DNA of 64,000 bases from positions 32,205,930 to 32,269,929 of the forward strand of contig CM064485.1 of assembly GCA_032716605.1 (NCBI GenBank), in the 5' to 3' direction. Position numbers and translations under genes: made by a program. Below are positions 1 through 10,747 of the stretch, one piece after another (position 1 is the first letter of the stretch; each line of letters opens with the position of its first letter). Source of the DNA: Paralithodes platypus (lineage: Eukaryota > Arthropoda > Malacostraca > Decapoda > Lithodidae). The notes under the pieces were generated by a model, which did no database searches, had not been told where the DNA came from, and saw nothing but the letters and a program-made list of their open reading frames with translations.

Positions 1-1092
1 ACGTTAGAGGAGAGACAGAGACGAAAGAGTTTGCCTAGACAGGGAGTCAGCACGGAAGCACAGTTTTTTAGTACAACAGGAGGAATACCGTATGGACCAT
101 ACGCCTTCTTAGTATTAAGCCCAGAGAAGGTAGAAAGTACAACTTTAGAAGAGATTAGGATATTAGGCATAAGTAGGAGAGGGGGTGGAGAGTGAGAAAT
201 AGCACCGGAATCATCCAAGGTGGAGTTTTTAGTTAAAGTTTGAGCAAAGAGTTCAGCTTTGTCAGAGGAAGAAGTGATGGTTGTGCCATCGGAGTGGAAA
301 AGGGGAGGGAAAGACGAGAAAGAAAAATTGTTGGAGAGGTTTTTTGCTAAATGCCAGAAAGCTTGGGAAGAGCTAGAGTTGGATAGTTCAGTGCATTTAT
401 TATTGATGAACGAGTGTTTGGCAAGTCGAAGAACAGATTTGGCTTGATTCCGGGCAGAAACACAGGAAGAATGAGATTCATGAGTCTTAAGGCGTCGGTA
501 CCGTTTGAATGCTTCCTCCTTGTTGTGGATATCCGTAGGACAAGTGTGAGTAAACCAAGAGTTTTTTGCATTAGACTGAGAGAAATAAAATGGAATGTAT
601 GCTTCCATGCCCGAGAGGATTACCATGGAAGCAAAAGTCATTCCATGGGAAATCAAATAAGTACTGCCAAAGAGCCTCCCAGGCGGCAGCGCCAAAGTGC
701 CACAAGCGTAGCCGGTTGGGAGGATCGGGTGGCCGTACTGGAGAGATAGGACAGGTGACAGATATTACTTTATGGTCGGAGGAGCCCAAAGGAGAGAAAA
801 GATTTACAGTATAAGCAGAAGGTTTAGAGGTTAGAAATAAGGCAAGAATGTTGTGCCGATCTCCGAAGCGATCCGGGATAAGGGTAGGTTGCTGGACTAA
901 CTGCTCTAGGTCGGTTAGGATAGACAAGATGTAGGGTTGTTCACCAGGTTGGTCAGTGGAAACAGAGGAGAGCCATTGGTGGTGGTGAACATTGAAATCT
1001 CCCAAGATGGCCATTTTTGCGAAAGGAAAGATGGATAGGATGTGTTCCACTTTAGAAGTTAGATAGTCAAAGAAATTTGGATAGTCCCCCAA
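1..1092 (-). pseudogene. Jockey-like non-LTR retrotransposon fragment (endonuclease end to start of RT)
   Basis: Read on the minus strand this is a diverged copy of the element at 41216-44754. The 571-1092 part translates to the C-terminal half of an apurinic-type endonuclease, with GDFNVHH near its start and the SSDHK metal-site motif, followed by a WHFGAA segment. The 1-570 part continues into the region between endonuclease and RT but only in short broken frames. It aligns to roughly 42150-43270 of the intact copy and runs off the window at base 1. About 40 bp are missing near 600-640 relative to that copy, and several frame changes make it non-functional. The 5' edge near 1085-1092 is an abrupt end of similarity, as expected of a truncated or later-broken copy. 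Identity to the intact relative is seen directly; the Jockey-like label rests on general motif knowledge. Confidence 0.85.
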
Positions 1093-1611
1093 TTCCCCCT
1101 ATTAGTCGCCTTGTACGACACACACAGTAGGATGCGTGGGGCATATTCTTGTTTTCCTCCACCATAAGATGAAGGCCCCTTTACCCCTGGGGAGTTACAC
1201 ACACCCCACTTTCATTTGTTTCTATATATTTTAAGGCGCTGCATGATAATTTCTTCCCAAATCTTCATTGTGTAAATATAATTACGTTCTCTTACAGTAT
1301 ATAAATGTCAAGTATCATAGTCAAAAGCAGCCTAAAAAATACCAATAGCTTGTTGAAGCTTACCTTTCTTTTCACTTTTTTACACACACATAGAGAGATG
1401 AGTTTGGACAATTCTGTACAGCTTTATATAAATAAAACATACGTTAATTTGTTTGTGTATATATATAAATAATAAATAATACAGAAACATAGGCTTGGTA
1501 AAGATAACCAAGATTCACCTACAGGAAATTATATTATACACAACATTAAGAATATAATAATTTGAAACATGTCGTATCTAATTACTCCCAATGACTTGCT
1601 CTTTTATGGGG

Positions 1612-1613
<2 letters not shown>
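1093..1613. other. AT-rich stretch without recognised feature
   Basis: AT-rich DNA with short TATATA runs. I see no gene, no terminal repeats and no clear similarity to other parts of the window. Confidence 0.5.
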
Positions 1614-1706
<93 letters not shown>

Positions 1707-1716
1707 GAGAGAGAGA
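1614..1716. repeat. Compound palindromic microsatellite (TC)n(TA)n(GA)n
   Basis: A TC run of about 30 bp is followed by a TA run of about 30 bp and a GA run of about 35 bp. The TC and GA runs are reverse complements, so the locus is one self-complementary hairpin centred in the TA tract. Such structures are unstable in replication and hard to sequence, so exact length is unreliable. Confidence 0.95.
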
Positions 1717-1745
1717 TATTAGTTGAAGCTTTAATTTTTACTTTT

Positions 1746-1980
1746 TTAACCCTTTCACGTTTTTATGACGCAGAGGTTGCCAGATTAGCAATAATAAATA
1801 TAGTTCTCTCACTCTTATAATTACCTCTCCAAAATTAGTTTTCTGTCCACAGCTAACTCAAAGACAACTGCAGAGGTTGAAATAACTAAACTAAAGGTTT
1901 CTAAATACCCCTGATGGTAACAAAGGCTTTAAAGTATCCCTAATAGGCTCAAAATTGCGTCAAAACCGTGAGAGGGTTAA
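1746..1980. mobile_element. TTAA-flanked MITE, family C (piggyBac/Kolobok-type)
   Basis: The 235-bp segment starts TTAACCCTTTCACG and ends CGTGAGAGGGTTAA. The termini form an imperfect inverted repeat of about 24 bp that extends through GACGCA on both sides. TTAA lies at each end (1746-1749 and 1977-1980) as expected of a TTAA target duplication. There is no coding capacity. TTAA duplication is characteristic of piggyBac and Kolobok superfamilies; which one applies cannot be decided here. Confidence 0.75.
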
Positions 1981-2387
1981 TAAAGACCACAGTAGAACCA
2001 GGTTGAGAAAGGTTATATAGCCAGAGCAACGCATTCCCATCGAGTTGTGCCGCCTGTTTCAGACAGATGGGACTTGAACGTGTGTGATATCCTTGCTACC
2101 TGTGGGTATCCTGGATTTTGTTAATCTTTTCATAGATTAATCACTCGAGGATTATGACGCATCTAAACAGTATATGTTTTACTATCAATACGCGATTTTA
2201 TTCAGCCTAGGAAGCATCTGCTTGAGTCAGAGGCATTATTAAGTTAGTTTTAACCACGTATATCCCGAGAGGTCCTTCCTAAACTAAATGAAATAATTTG
2301 ATGATAGGCAGAATATAATGTAAACATTTGTACTCATATAATAATATGATTAATCTCAGTACTGCTGCGGTAGTCTTTGAGTTAATG
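1981..2387. other. Unannotated spacer
   Basis: About 400 bp between two TTAA elements. I see no reading frame of interest, no tandem repeat and no similarity to the rest of the window. Confidence 0.4.
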
Positions 2388-2774
2388 TTAAGGGGGGTCA
2401 CCGGCTTTTTTTTTTATCTTTCTCTCCTTTTCTCTCTTTCCCTGGCTTTTATCCATTCGGCCCCCATTCAGACAACTGTTTTAAGACGTTTATCCCCATC
2501 CAGGTGTCCATTTCTTCCTGGCGAGCGATAGCGAACCACCATTGTATGGAGAAATCCGGCGTCGCCGGAGACATTTTTCTATCGAAAAATTTACAAATTT
2601 AGCTTGCTGTCAAAACAAAAATATACATATGCTGGCTCGCTACCGCTCGCCAGGAAAATATTGACACCTGGATGAAGGTAAACGTCTTAAAACAGTAGGC
2701 TGAATGAGGCCATATGGATAAAAGCCAAAGAGAGAGGGAGAGAAAGAGAAAAAAAGCGAGGTGGGCTCCCTTAA
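2388..2774. mobile_element. TTAA-flanked foldback MITE, family B copy 1
   Basis: Bounded by TTAA at 2388-2391 and 2771-2774. The left end TTAAGGGGGGTCACC and the right end (reverse complement TTAAGGGAGCCCACC) begin inverted arms of roughly 150 bp each. The arms include a CT-rich tract matched by a GA-rich tract, a TTTTAAGACGTTTA block matched by TAAACGTCTTAAAA, and CTGGCGAGCG matched by CGCTCGCCAG. A short centre separates the arms. The whole element could therefore fold into one long hairpin. A second copy with the same ends is at 63465-63853. It has no open frame of interest. Confidence 0.85.
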
Positions 2775-3284
2775 AATATTAGCGTACTAGCAGGGGTACC
2801 CGGCGTTGCCCGGGTAATCACCATAATCACCATCACTACTACCACCACTACAACTATCATAATCACCATCATCAATCACTACTACCACAATCATCACAAT
2901 ACTACTACTACCATAATCACCGGCCTCGACCTCCCTGTGCCTCATTAAACGGTGCCCTCGATTTCGGTCGCTAAATTACCTCCGATTTTGGATCTGACCT
3001 CATCCGTACCCCCATTTTGGGGGGCTGCGAACAACTTTTGTTCCATACACCTTTTCGATCGGAGGCCTCCTTCTGCCCCAAACGGCAATTTTTCCGATTT
3101 CGCGCCCATTTTCTCCGTCCCTTTCACCCTGGGGAATTCTATTTTTTCACTAAAACCTGCCTAGGGACTCCCTTACTATGCATACCAAGTATGAACGCTC
3201 TAGCTTTAAAAATATGGCCATTCATAACACAGACACATACACACACACACAGACAATCGAAAATATTATATAGATGTTGCTTAC
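2775..3284. other. Dispersed-repeat-like segment with degenerate trinucleotide run
   Basis: Near 2800-2816 there is a GC palindromic motif, ACCCGG-CGTTGC-CCGGGT. It is followed at about 2817-2925 by a degenerate CAT/CAC/ACT trinucleotide-rich run. GC-richer sequence follows to about 3200, then a CA dinucleotide run at about 3236-3252. I recognise the overall style from interspersed repeats but cannot assign a family. No coding evidence. Confidence 0.4.
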
Positions 3285-3599
3285 AGCTGATCCTACGAAT
3301 TTGTTAACTGGTCCTATGAACTTGTTAACTGGTCCTATGAACTTGTTGACTGGTCCTATGAACTTGTTAACTGGTCCTATGAACTTGTTAACTGGTCCTA
3401 TGAACTTGTTGGCTGGTCCAATGAACTTGTTGACTGGTCCTATGAACTTGTTGACTGGTCCTATGAACTTGTTGGCTGGTCCTATGACCTTGGTGACTGG
3501 TCCTTTGAACTTGTTGACTGGTCCTATGAACTTGTTGACTGGTCATATGAACTTGTTGACTGGTCCTACGAACTTTTTGACTGGTCCTATGAACTTGTT
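3285..3599 (+). repeat. 21-bp minisatellite, left segment
   Basis: About 15 units of a 21-bp repeat whose core is CCTATGAACTTGTTGAC followed by TGGT. Units vary mainly at one triplet (GAC, AAC or GGC). It is the left part of the array that resumes at 4151, and the break is a retrotransposon insertion. The array has no stops because the unit length is a multiple of three, which creates spurious peptide repeats. Confidence 0.97.
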
Positions 3600-4150
3600 T
3601 TTTTTTTGTTTTTTGTTTTTTCTATGTGATTGAGGGAGGCAAAAGGCAGAATTGCCTCTAGCGAGTGCCTCCCCCATAGTTAAAGGAGTGACAGGGCCAA
3701 AATCAAGGGACGATCGAGCCAAAATGCCTGGACACACGGAGTTTGAAGCAATTTAAGTCATAGGAAGAGGGAAAGACTGATTCTGGGAGAGAGTTCCAAA
3801 GCTCAGCTGTTGAGTAGAAGAAAGTTTGAGAGTAACGTTTCACTCTTGGGTTAGAGAGTTGCACAGAGTAGGGGTGGGATTGAGTTGCAAGACGGGTACC
3901 ACGTGCCCTACGTAAAGGAGGTGGTATGCACTGGGAAAGCTCTGAGGAACACTGATTATTACAGTAGCGATAGAATAGCGAGAGAGATGCAACATTGCGG
4001 CGGAGAGAGATTGCAGAGAGTTGGTGAGTGGACGGGAGTTAATGATACGAAAGGCCTTCCTTTCAACTTTGTCTAGGAGAGCGGTGTGAGAGGAACCTCC
4101 CCACACATGTGAACAATACTCAATACAAGGATGCACTATGCCCCTGTACA
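3600..4150 (-). pseudogene. 5'-truncated Jockey-like element inserted in the minisatellite
   Basis: This is the reverse complement of about 44200-44750 of the intact element. It carries the last part of the RT C-terminal region (a [24 protein letters not shown] segment near 4040-4136), the 3' untranslated region, and a T-rich run at its left edge representing the poly(A) tail. It is a typical target-primed, 5'-truncated insertion. The minisatellite unit is interrupted within GAACTTGTT and resumes at GGCTGGTCC, so I see no clear target duplication. The coding part has frameshifts relative to the intact copy. The fragment post-dates the minisatellite, which continues in the same orientation on both sides. 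Confidence 0.93.
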
Positions 4151-6677
4151 GGCTGGTCCTATGAACTTGTTAACTGGTCCTATGAACTTGTTGACTGGTC
4201 CTATGAACTTGTTGACTGGTCCTATGAACTTGTTGACTGGTCCTATGAACTTGTTAACTGGTGGTATGATTTTGTTAACTGGTCCTATGAACTTGTTGGC
4301 TGGTCCTATGAACTTGTTAACTGGTCCTATGAACTTGTTGACTGGTCCTATGAACTTGTTGACTGGTCCTATGAACTTGTTGGCTGGTCCTATGAACTTG
4401 TTGGCTGGTCCTATGAACATGTTGACTGGTCCTATGAACTTGTTAACTGGTCCTATGAACTTGTTGACTGGTCCTATGAACTTGTTGGCTGGTCCTATGA
4501 ACTTGTGGGCTGGTCCTATGCACTTGTTGGCTGGTCCTATGAACTTGTTGACTGGTCCTATGAACTTGTAAACTGGTCCTACGAACTTGTTGACTGGTCC
4601 TATGAACATGTTGACTGGTCCTATGAACTTGTTAACTGGTCCTATGAACTTGTTGACTGGTCCTATGAACTTGTTGGATGGTCCTATGAACTTGTTGACT
4701 GGTCCTATGAACTTGTTGACTGGTCCTATGAACTAGTTGGCTGGTCCTATGAACTTGTTGACTGGTCCTATGAACTTGTTGACAGGTCCTATGAACTTGT
4801 TGACTGGTCCTATGAATTTGTTGGCTGGTCCTATGAACTTGTTGGCTGGTCCTATGAACTTGTCGACTGGTCCTATGAACTTGTTGACTGGTCCTATGAA
4901 CTTGTTGACTGGTCCTATGAACTTGTTGACTGGTCCTATGAACTTGTTGACTGGTCCTATGAACTTGTTGGCTGGTCCTATGAATTTGTTGGCTGGTCCT
5001 ATGAACTTGTTGACTGGTCCTATGAACTTGTTAACTGGTCCTATGAACTTGTTGACTGGTCCTATGAACTTGTTGACTGGTCCTATGAACTTGTTGGATG
5101 GTCCTATGAACTTGTTGACTGGTCCTATGAACTTGTTGACTGGTCCTATGAACTTGTTGGCTGGTCCTATGAACTTGTTGACTGGTCCTATGAACTTGTG
5201 GCTGGTCCTATGAACTTGTTGACTGGTCCTATGAACTAGTTGACTGGTCCTATGAACTTGTTGGCTGGTCCTATGAATTTGTTGGCTGGTCCTATGAACT
5301 TGTTGACTGGTCCTATGAACTTGATAACTGGTCCTATGAACTTGTTGACTGGTCCTATGAACTTGTTGACTGGTCCTATGAACTTGTTGGATGGTCCTAT
5401 GAACTTGTTGACTGGTCCTATGAACTTGTTGACTGGTCCTATGAACTTGTGGCTGGTCCTACGAACTTTTTGGCTGGTCCTAGGAACTTGTTGGCTGGTC
5501 CTATGAACTTGTTGGCTGGTCCTATGAACTTGTTGACTGGTCCTATGAACTTGTTGACTGGTCCTATGAACTTGTTGACTGGTCCTATGAACTTGTTGGC
5601 TGGTCCTATGAATTTGTTGGCTGGTCCTATGAACTTGTTGACTGGTCCTATGAACTTGTTAACTGGTCCTATGAACTTGTTGACTGGTCCTATGAACTTG
5701 TTGGATGGTCCTATGAACTTGTTGACTGGTCCTATGAACTTGTTGGCTGGTCCTATGAACTTGTTGGCTGGTCCAATGAACTTGTTGGCTGGTCCTATGA
5801 ACTTGTTGACTGGTCCTATGAACTTGTTGACTGGTCCTATGAACTTGTGGCTGGTCCTACGAACTTGTTGGCTGGTCCTATGAACTTGTTGGCTGGTCCT
5901 ATGAACTTGTTGGCTGGTCCTATGAACTTGTTGACTGGTCCTATGAACTTGTTGCCTGGTCCTATAAACTTGTTGACTGGTCCTATGAACTTGTTGACTG
6001 GTCCTATGAACTTGTTAACTGGTCCTATGAACTTGTTAACTGGTCCTATGACCATGTTGGCTGGTCCTATGAACTTGTTGACTGGTCCTATGAACTTGTT
6101 GACTGGTCCTATGAACTTGTTGGCTGGTCCTATGAACTTGTTGACTGGTCCTATGAACTTGTTAACTGGTCCTATGAACTTGTTAACTGGTCCTATGAAC
6201 TTGTGGCTGGTCCTATGAACTTGTTGACTGGTCCTATGAACTTGTTGACTGGTCCTATGAACTTGTTGGCTGGTCCTATGAACTTGTTGACTGGTCCTAT
6301 GAACTTGTTAACTGGTCCTATGAACTTGTTAACTGGTCCTATGAACTTGTGGCTGGTCCTATGAACTTGTTGACTGGTCCTATGAACTTGTTGACTGGTC
6401 CTATGAACTTGTTGGCTGGTCCTATGAATTTGTTGGCTGGTCCTATGAACTTGTTGACTGGTCCTATGAACTTGATAACTGGTCCTATGAACTTGTTGAC
6501 TGGTCCTATGAACTTGTTGACTGGTCCTATGAACTTGTTGGATGGTCCTATGAACTTGTTGACTGGTCCTATGAACTTGTTGACTGGTCCTATGAACTTG
6601 TTGACTGGTCCTATGAACTTGTTAACTGGTCCTATGAACTTGTTGACTGGTCTTATGAACTTGTTAACTGGTCCTAT
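4151..6677 (+). repeat. 21-bp minisatellite, main array (about 120 units)
   Basis: Continuous tandem array of the unit CCTATGAACTTGTTGAC+TGGT. Diagnostic variants (GGATGG, GAATTTG, GATAAC and a shortened GTGGCTGGT unit) recur in the same order at several places. For example, the stretch 5261-5450 is almost identical to 6411-6600. This indicates higher-order duplication by unequal exchange. Three forward frames and at least one reverse frame stay open for hundreds of codons (WSYELVD, GPMNLLT or GPVNKFI heptads), purely because the unit is 21 bp and lacks stop codons. I do not regard these as genes. Confidence 0.98.
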
Positions 6678-8945
6678 TGTTACGCTGGCCAGCTTGCCAG
6701 AATGTACTCGTGACTCGCAAGCACTCGCCACGGCAGTGAAATGGGCTATAATAATCGTAGAACGATATTCTTTCTTTCTTAGTATTCGTGTTGTCACAGA
6801 AAGATCAGTGTTTGCCTTTATTCTTGTCTGTGACACTTAGAAGTATTTTATATCCATAGTAGTGATTATAATATGCAGCGCGTGAGAGAGACAGTTGGAG
6901 AGCGAAGAGGCAGTGTGTGTGCGTATGTACGTGTGCATTCCTCGCTCGGTGGGCTCACTCGCTCGCTATTGGACGGCGGGCCTAGTGTGGTATATGACGT
7001 CTGCTTGTCCTGTGACGTAGTGGCCTGTGGTTGGTCGCCGCCCTCCTTGCCCAGTGGTCGGGCTCCTACACTCCTCTCTCCTCAGAACATGGCATGGTGC
7101 GCTCGGTCCTACAAGTCCCTCGCATTCTGTCTTACATCTAACCCCCTTTACTGCCTTGCCTCTCTCTGAACTCCTTCTTTCCAATACTTCTTATCTTTAT
7201 TCAATAACCCATCCCTTCTGGTTCTCGCATACGACTTTCATAGTCGGCCAGTCGTATTACCAGCGCCTGTTCTCACATTATATGTTTTGCACTAGCTTTA
7301 GAGGTTATTAGAATCATAGTCACATGGATTCATATTGTTGGGTGCTTCTAATTATTTGGTTGTTCTTTATTACTATTTAATGCTAGACAGTGGAGGGTAC
7401 CTTTGGTCGTTGTCTGTGTTATGTATGTGGCAAGTCCGAGCCTGTACGACTTCGACGGAGCTAGGTAGCCTGTAGTACACCCTTGTGCATATTTTCCTTT
7501 GCGAGCTTAGCAGTATACAAGCGAAGGGCTTTTGCCTACTCTTGCTTGGATACTTGCTAACTCATTTTGTTGACCTTTGAGGAGCGCCAGGGTAAGACCA
7601 GATACTTGAGATCTGGACTTACCAAGAGAGCCTCCTAGTCACTTAACGTAAGATAAGGGAAATCTGTTCAGGGGAGACAGTAGGCTGCGAGCATGCTTGA
7701 GCTCTGCCTAGGCTCCTTGTACCTTTATGCTGCTGCTAGACTTTATTAGTAAGAAAGACAGCATTTTGTTTATTAACTTTAACTGCGTATGTTTTTAGCA
7801 ATTATTCACGTATTGTTTTAGCCTAGGTTGATGCATAGTGCACAACCCAGTATGGCTGTTACTTTGGCTAAGGAAGTACTGTTTTTGAGTGGCTGTTATT
7901 AGTGCTGTCACAGAGTTGTTGCACTCTCTTGTTTCCATATATATGTATCCTACTTTTTGGGTGTATTTAACACCTAACGAGCGGCCTAGGCGGTAATTTA
8001 TATGTACCGCCCAGCGGGGTGTTTTTACCCTAAATAGGGTTGTTTACGTGATCATTTTCATGCCTAAATAAGACCCAGAGCATAAAACAAGTATCTATCC
8101 CTCAAAGGGCATAAACAGAGCTTTCCAATGACATCCCAACCATCCTTGTACGACCACTGGTTTTCTTGCAACGATCGCGCAACACGAGTGCAAAAACCAT
8201 GTAATTAGGTACTTTCCCTACATAATTCCCTGTGTAGCGAGTGTGAGGGGGGATGGAAGGGTGGTTTTCACTTCAGTTGGCCCACCGCGGTGGTGGGCGG
8301 CGGTCATAGCCTTACTACGCTCCTCACACCGCTCAGCTCTCTCTCTCTGCAACATTACGTGCTGAAAATGGCACACGACATAAGTTGTGAACCGCCACTT
8401 AGTCCAAATTTATTTCACACGACATAAGTTGCGCGCCGCCAAAGAAGGGTTAAGATACACGCTTTGGTGTCCTGCCCCTACATTATTCCTGTTCTATATT
8501 CGACGAGCATCTTAGAGCATCAGACGTTTTCAGAAGATTCCATATCTGTTTGCTGTAGGACTAGACTTCAAGTGTTTTCATAGAGCATTGAAGAGTTTTA
8601 GTGTTGAGTCCAGACTCACACTAAAGATAACGTAAGCATATAACCTTTTATTAAATCTTGTCATAGTTTATTTAAGCATTGTTATTACTTGAAGGCTTTT
8701 TATTAACGTAATTACTATTGCTGTGAGTAGGCTTTGCCATCACCGGAAAGCCTTTGTAGAAGTACACTTAACCCAGTTAATTGATACCCCGTTATCCAGT
8801 AGATTAACTCTGGAGGGTTTAAGTGTTTTGTTCACCGGCTTAATAGTTCGAGGGTTTGGAATTAGCGTACGGTTGTTGCAGATCTAGCCTATCTTGTAGT
8901 CCAATATTAACTGCCCTTGTTTATTTCGTGGTGCCGGTCGTAACA
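6678..8945. mobile_element. Solo LTR (2.27 kb with a nested MITE) inside the minisatellite
   Basis: The segment begins TGTTACG and ends CGTAACA, a TG...CA inverted terminus typical of LTRs. It is flanked on both sides by CTAT (6674-6677 and 8946-8949), a 4-bp target duplication that exactly restores the minisatellite unit GGTCCTATGAAC. No gag or pol sequence lies within it. About 484 bp of its length is the MITE at 7967-8453 plus its duplicated TTAA, so the LTR proper is about 1.78 kb. A 4-bp duplication with TGTTAC termini suits Ty3/Gypsy or a related superfamily; it shows no obvious similarity to the 46.9-kb LTR. A solo LTR implies LTR-LTR recombination after insertion. Confidence 0.88.
7967..8453. 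mobile_element. TTAA-flanked MITE, family A copy 1 (nested in the solo LTR)
   Basis: 487 bp between TTAA at 7967-7970 and 8450-8453. The left end TTAACACCTAACGAGCGGCC and the right end (reverse complement beginning TTAACCCTTCTTTGGCGGC) form imperfect inverted repeats. Inside are conserved blocks shared with copies at 40485, 45646 and 56007: ATGCCTAAATAAGACCCAGA, CACCGCGGTGG, and subterminal CACACGACATAAGTTG repeats. No coding capacity. Confidence 0.88.
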
Positions 8946-9299
8946 CTATGAACTTGTTGACTGGTCCTATGAACTTGTTGACTGGTCCTATGAACTTGTT
9001 GACTGGTCCTATGAACTTGTTGGCTGGTCCTATGAACTTGTTGACTGGTCCTATGAACTTGTTGGCTGGTCCTATGAACTTGTTGACTGGTCCTATGAAC
9101 TTGTTGACTGGTCCTATGAACTTGTTGACTGGTCCTATGAACTTGTTGACTGGTCCTATGAACCTGTTGACTGGTCCTACGAACTTACAGCTGGCCTTCT
9201 AAACTTACAGCTGGTCCTACGAACTTACAGCTTGTCCTACGAACTTACAGCTGGTCCTACGAACTTGTTGGGTGGGCCTACGAACTTTTTGGCTGGTCA
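8946..9299 (+). repeat. 21-bp minisatellite, right segment with 20-bp variant units
   Basis: The array resumes at the CTAT duplication after the solo LTR, with about 11 canonical units. From about 9176 it changes to a variant of roughly 20 bp, CTGGTCCTACGAACTTACAG, and decays by 9299. The 20-bp edge units break the open frame, consistent with older, unhomogenised array margins. Confidence 0.95.
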
Positions 9300-9395
9300 C
9301 AAACACAAACTTTTAAATGTTCATAACATGGTAGTCTCATATCACTGATATGGATATCTGACAATTATGACAATAGAAAACATTAGCTAATTTAG

Positions 9396-9400
<5 letters not shown>

Positions 9401-9437
<37 letters not shown>

Positions 9438-9456
9438 GTAGTAGTAGTAGTAGTAT
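9401..9456. repeat. (ATT)n(AGT)n microsatellite
   Basis: An ATT run of about 36 bp passes directly into an AGT run of about 18 bp. Simple sequence repeat. Confidence 0.95.
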
Positions 9457-9479
9457 TCATATAATTATTTTTATTATTA

Positions 9480-10301
9480 GGGGTTCGTCCCCTACGGGGA
9501 ACCCCTATTGTAATCATTAAACCCGGTTTTTCATCCAAATTCTTCTTACGCGCCGGTTTCGACGCAATAACTCCAGAACCGCTTTTTGGATCGGGATCAA
9601 ACTTTCACAAGAGGTGAGTTTTTGTATTGGGCAACTTTTGATATGCTAAACATCCGTCATGGCGGCCAAACAGGTCCGTGGCAGCCGATTTCCCGAAAAA
9701 CTTGACGCCTAAATACCGTCTCTCCCACTCATAGGAAACGACTGGGCTTCGGCATACGGACTCCCCTACTAATGCTCCGCAAATGTTATAGGGAAGGTTT
9801 TGCTTTTGCACGTGGGGTTTTTTCCGGCAATCTTGAAAAAACCTCGAATTCCACTTAAAATTCCACATCTTGAAAACTACGCCGATGATCAAAGCCATGC
9901 TTGCGTAGTTGGGTGAGGCTCGCGATTCCGAACGTTTTGATATCAAAAGAATATAAATGGGTGGAATAGTTTGGCCGCAGCATTGAAAACTGTCTATTCT
10001 TAAATGACTTTAAAACCGCATTCGCTACCCACACAAAGTTTACCGTGTACAGTCTATAGGCTTCCACGCATCTCCCAGTTTTGCTTAATAACATAATCTC
10101 TTTATTATTCAGATCTATTATTTTTTTGTATTTAACTCTCTCAAAACAGTTCGAGTCCCTACGAATTCCAGTAATTATTTAGCCAACCTACCTATACATA
10201 CCTACCCTACCAAATAATAATGATAATTCAAATTTATTTTTGGTGAATGACAGAGTATTGGCTAAGGTTTTTAACAATTCCTCTCTTTGCCCAATGCTTT
10301 C
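9480..10301. other. Unclassified segment starting with a GC hairpin
   Basis: At 9479-9506 the sequence AGGGGTTC is separated by 12 bases from its complement GAACCCCT, giving a strong short hairpin. The following approximately 600 bp has an even base composition unlike its AT-rich surroundings and could be part of an interspersed repeat. I cannot identify it. Reading frames here (9605-9946 and 9855-10094, minus strand) show no recognisable domain. Confidence 0.35.
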
Positions 10302-10747
10302 TTAACCCGTATAGCCCCAGCGACGCGTCTGACGCGTCGGCGATGTATGTAACGCACAGCCCCAGAGACGCGCCTGGCGCGTCACCCTAATTGCGCCGAC
10401 CGTAACCTCAGGTGTAGCCACTCAAGAGGGCTCAGATTTGTATGGGAACTGTGTACGTATCCCACGCAACCGTGCCGATGGTTGAAAACTCTCAAAGTCT
10501 ACGTGCGTGCGCGCGAGCGCGCAATAACCTGTTTTTTTGGGATAATTGCCTTCAATTTTTTACTCTTGTAAAATCCGTTTTCGGGGGCTCTGTAGGACCA
10601 TTTTTTAAGCTTTTTGAGCGGTTTTTCGTGGTTTTTCCTTCATTCCCAACCCATTCACTATTGTTTCTGGAATAAAACAATTTTTTGAAAACCGGCCGGG
10701 TTGTGGTGCGCAAACATTACAAAACTAGCCGGGGCTCCACGGGTTAA
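10302..10747. mobile_element. TTAA-flanked MITE, family D
   Basis: 446 bp bounded by TTAA at 10302-10305 and 10744-10747. The left end TTAACCCGTATAGCCCCAGC and the right end (reverse complement TTAACCCGTGGAGCCCCGGC) match at 17 of 20 positions. Just inside the left end are two copies, 61 bp apart, of a CCCAG(C/A)GACG motif. Each contains a perfect hairpin: GACGCGTC-T-GACGCGTC and GACGCGCC-T-GGCGCGTC. No coding capacity. Confidence 0.88.

Noticed and set aside
4109..5239. 376-codon open frame of WSYELVD heptads as a repeat protein
   Set aside because: The frame is a direct consequence of a 21-bp minisatellite unit lacking stops. Other frames are equally open, copy edges with 20-bp units break it, and a retrotransposon and an LTR sit inside the array.
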